NCBI GenBank assembly: GCA_963847515.1
Contig: CAWKAA010000005.1
Coordinates: forward strand, 1,736,001-1,800,000
DNA: 64,000 bases
Direction: 5' to 3'
Source: QHXW01 sp963847515
GTDB lineage: Bacteria > Acidobacteriota > Terriglobia > Bryobacterales > Bryobacteraceae
How positions within the stretch are numbered: the stretch's first letter is position 1; each line of letters begins with the position of its first letter. A program made the translations under genes and the position numbers. Shown here piece after piece: positions 61,913 to 64,000 of the stretch. The notes under the pieces are model-generated. The model was not told where the DNA came from and ran no database searches. It saw only the letters and a list, made by a program, of their open reading frames with translations.

Positions 61913-64000
61913 TCATTCCAGGTCTTGATCGTCGTCGTCCTCTGACGGAGCCAGCTTCTCGTCGACGCGGATTTCCGGTAGTTTGGCGCCATTCAGGTCG
62001 CGGTTGAGAGCGGCAATTTCAGTAGCCCTCAGAGCACGCCATCGCTGCTCGGCCCTGGAAAAATTGGAGCGGATGACGGCCATGGCAGCCGTCTGCGCGG
62101 CAGTGGGGGCGGCGTCGGCGCTATCGACGTCCCCGTATAGCGCTGATAGCTGGCGGTTCATCGGGTTGAGCGAGACGGCTTCGATTTTTTTGCCGAGGGC
62201 TTCAAGCGAATCGTGTGTCGAACCGCTCGTTTGGCGCAAGAGCTTCTCGATCTGCTCCTGCACGGCACGGGTCTGACGGATGGCCTCCGTACTGCGGGTC
62301 AACATCGAAGCCAATTGAGTTTCCATCTCAAACTGTTTTTCGAGGCCGGCAACGGCCGTCTTCACTCTGGGGTCCATGTTGACGGTGAGAGGAGCGGTAT
62401 AGGCTCTGCCGTTGGCGGTGAGCTTTACGGTATACATACCGGGTAGAACGCTGGGGCCGAGTGGAAGCCGGGGAGTATCGTGCGGTACGGCGGAAATTGG
62501 AAACTCATGCCGTAGAGATTCCGGCGGAGCATAGTGGAGGTCCCACACCCAGCGGTGCATGCCCGCTGTGGCTGGGAGAATTCGCGGAATGCGAACCCAA
62601 TAAGGCGGAATGGCCAGGGTTTTCAGATCGGCCTCGGTCAATTCCGGTTTATCGCTGCTCGAGTAACGGCGCACCAGCTTACTCTTGGCATCCAGGATTT
62701 CCAACGTCACGTCGCCGGAAGCGGCTTGAGCCAGGGAATAGTCGACGACTGCGCCATCTGGCGGATTCTCTCCAGCCGGTTCATCGGGCGGCAAGGGCGT
62801 ATCGGTATTCGTATCGCGGCGGACGCGGTATGCCGGTGCGGGCTTGAAGAGGAACGCGCTCGAACCAGCCGTCTGTTCTCTGATCTGCCGCAAAGGAGTG
62901 ATGTCGTCGAGAATCCAGAACGAGCGTCCATGTGTGGCGACGATCAGGTCGCTCGCATGGATCCAGAGGTCGCGCATGGATGTGTGGGGCAGGTTTAATT
63001 GCAGTGATTGCCAGTGATCTCCATCGTCGAAAGACATCCACACGCTGGTCTCGCTGCCGGCGAACAGCAGGCCTTTGCGCACCGGATCTTCCCGCACGGT
63101 ATCGATAGGCGCATCATCCGCAAGGCCCGTGGTAATCAACTGCCAGGTTTTGCCGCCGTCGTGCGTGCGGTAGATGTAGGGCCGGCGGTCGTCCACTCGG
63201 AAGCGGCTCACTGAAGCGTAAGCGGACTGGTCGTCGAAATGCGAGGCTTCGAGCTGCGTGACTTTGCTCCAGGGCGTGAGCGCTGTGGGCGTGATGTTTT
63301 TCCAGTTCTTGCCGCCGTCGCGCGTCACCCAGATCAAGCCCTCATCGGTGCCGGCCCAGATGGTGTCGATGTTCTTGAACGAGGGCGCCAGCGAGTAGAT
63401 GACGCCGCGGTGCTTATCAGCGTTCGCGTCTTTCGCGGCCATACTGCCGAGGCTTGCCGGAATTTCGGGGTGCGGGCGCGTGAGATCGGGGCTGACGATT
63501 TGCCAGGAGTGCGCGCCATCAGTCGTCTTGAAAAGGACATTCGCGGCGTAGAAGAGAATGTGCGGATCGAGCGGCGAAAACATGATCGGCTGCGTGCGGT
63601 CGGCGCGATATTTGTCGCCGCGCAGGGGATCGGGCGTAATCATTTCGACCTGCCCGGTACTCCAGTGGAACTTGGAAACCTGGCCGCGGCCCGCGCCGTA
63701 GACGATATCGTGATCAAGCGGATCGGGCGCGACGTAGCCGTACTCGATCACGCCCACGGGATGCCATTCGCGAAAGGTGATGACGCCATCGTTGCCGCGG
63801 CTGGAAGTGCACACGGATCCACTCTCCTGTTGGCCGCCGCAAACCTGATAGGGAAACGTCTTGCTGGTGCTCACGTGATAAAGCTGAGCCGTCGGCTGGT
63901 TGTACCAGGAACTCCAGGTTCGCCCGCCGTTCACGCTGACGACTGCGCCCTGATCGCCGACGAGGAGAATGATATTGGGATTATCCGGGTTGATCCAGAT
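61913..64000 (-). CDS. Sortilin/VPS10-like beta-propeller protein (5' end outside window)
   Basis: At least 695 residues visible; the frame stays open to the window edge (IWINPDNPNIILLVGDQGAV upstream of MNGGRTWSSWY), so the start is missing. The propeller consists of BNR/Asp-box-like repeats: SVNGGRTWSSW, KTTDGAHSWQIVSPDLTRPH, VTRDGGKNWKNITP, RTHDGGKTWQLITTGL and FDDGDHWQSLQLNLPHTSMR. A C-terminal beta domain (VWDLHYAPPESL, YTVKLTANGRAYTAPLTVNM) and a helical tail follow. It is a secreted protein family abundant in acidobacteria; function unknown. Confidence 0.85.
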   Translation of the reverse strand: MWINPDNPNIILLVGDQGAVVSVNGGRTWSSWYNQPTAQLYHVSTSKTFPYQVCGGQQESGSVCTSSRGNDGVITFREWHPVGVIEYGYVAPDPLDHDIVYGAGRGQVSKFHWSTGQVEMITPDPLRGDKYRADRTQPIMFSPLDPHILFYAANVLFKTTDGAHSWQIVSPDLTRPHPEIPASLGSMAAKDANADKHRGVIYSLAPSFKNIDTIWAGTDEGLIWVTRDGGKNWKNITPTALTPWSKVTQLEASHFDDQSAYASVSRFRVDDRRPYIYRTHDGGKTWQLITTGLADDAPIDTVREDPVRKGLLFAGSETSVWMSFDDGDHWQSLQLNLPHTSMRDLWIHASDLIVATHGRSFWILDDITPLRQIREQTAGSSAFLFKPAPAYRVRRDTNTDTPLPPDEPAGENPPDGAVVDYSLAQAASGDVTLEILDAKSKLVRRYSSSDKPELTEADLKTLAIPPYWVRIPRILPATAGMHRWVWDLHYAPPESLRHEFPISAVPHDTPRLPLGPSVLPGMYTVKLTANGRAYTAPLTVNMDPRVKTAVAGLEKQFEMETQLASMLTRSTEAIRQTRAVQEQIEKLLRQTSGSTHDSLEALGKKIEAVSLNPMNRQLSALYGDVDSADAAPTAAQTAAMAVIRSNFSRAEQRWRALRATEIAALNRDLNGAKLPEIRVDEKLAPSEDDDDQDLE

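Overview
The window is GC-rich, densely coded bacterial chromosome, most consistent with an acidobacterium of the Solibacter/Bryobacterales type. This is inferred from the protein families: a very large TonB-dependent receptor with an N-terminal carboxypeptidase-regulatory-like domain, a winged-helix/TolB-like/TPR protein, a CRTAC1-type ASPIC/UnbV protein, a sortilin-like beta-propeller protein, PD40 propellers and several secreted proteins without recognisable homologues. No rRNA, tRNA, CRISPR array or phage module was seen.

Region 1 (1-13377) is one long plus-strand surface-polysaccharide operon. Nearly every gene overlaps the next by 1-11 bases, usually as ATGA or GTGA. It encodes a CDP-3,6-dideoxyhexose pathway (rfbF, rfbG, an RfbS-like reductase, an rfbE/tyv-type 2-epimerase and rfbH), a Wzx-like flippase, four glycosyltransferases, a methyltransferase, an O-antigen ligase/polymerase-like membrane protein and a WbaP-like initiating transferase. 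The epimerase gene carries two +1 frameshifts, both explainable by 7-bp duplications. Downstream are two divergent winged-helix proteins (13382-15807).

Region 2 (15869-24554) is housekeeping: valS, birA, coaX, a conserved hypothetical, a PspC-domain protein, an MFS carrier, a frameshifted alpha/beta hydrolase and a PP2C phosphatase. Region 3 (24631-38712) has a three-gene secreted-protein operon, an SDR, a Crp/Fnr regulator, a beta-propeller phosphoesterase, malQ, a stand-alone nuoB, a patatin and a PIG-L-type secreted protein.

Region 4 (38713-48241) is the mobile and decayed part: a methyltransferase fragment, a dying REP-associated tyrosine transposase (RAYT) between perfect inverted REP sequences, a glycoside hydrolase, a double-hairpin REP, a small gene that appears to start at CTG, glutaminyl cyclase, hutH, and a nest in which an IS1380-family element sits in an ISL3-family element, which in turn sits in a palindromic repeat built from 7-bp AGGTGTT units. 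Related repeat copies lie at 19319 and 48104.

Region 5 (48257-64000) has secreted proteins, a D-threonine-aldolase-like enzyme, a sigma/anti-sigma/secreted-protein operon, an ASPIC/UnbV protein with a TPR partner, the TonB receptor with a clear terminator, a divergently encoded one-pass membrane protein with a putative DNA-binding head and propeller, and a sortilin-like protein cut by the window edge.
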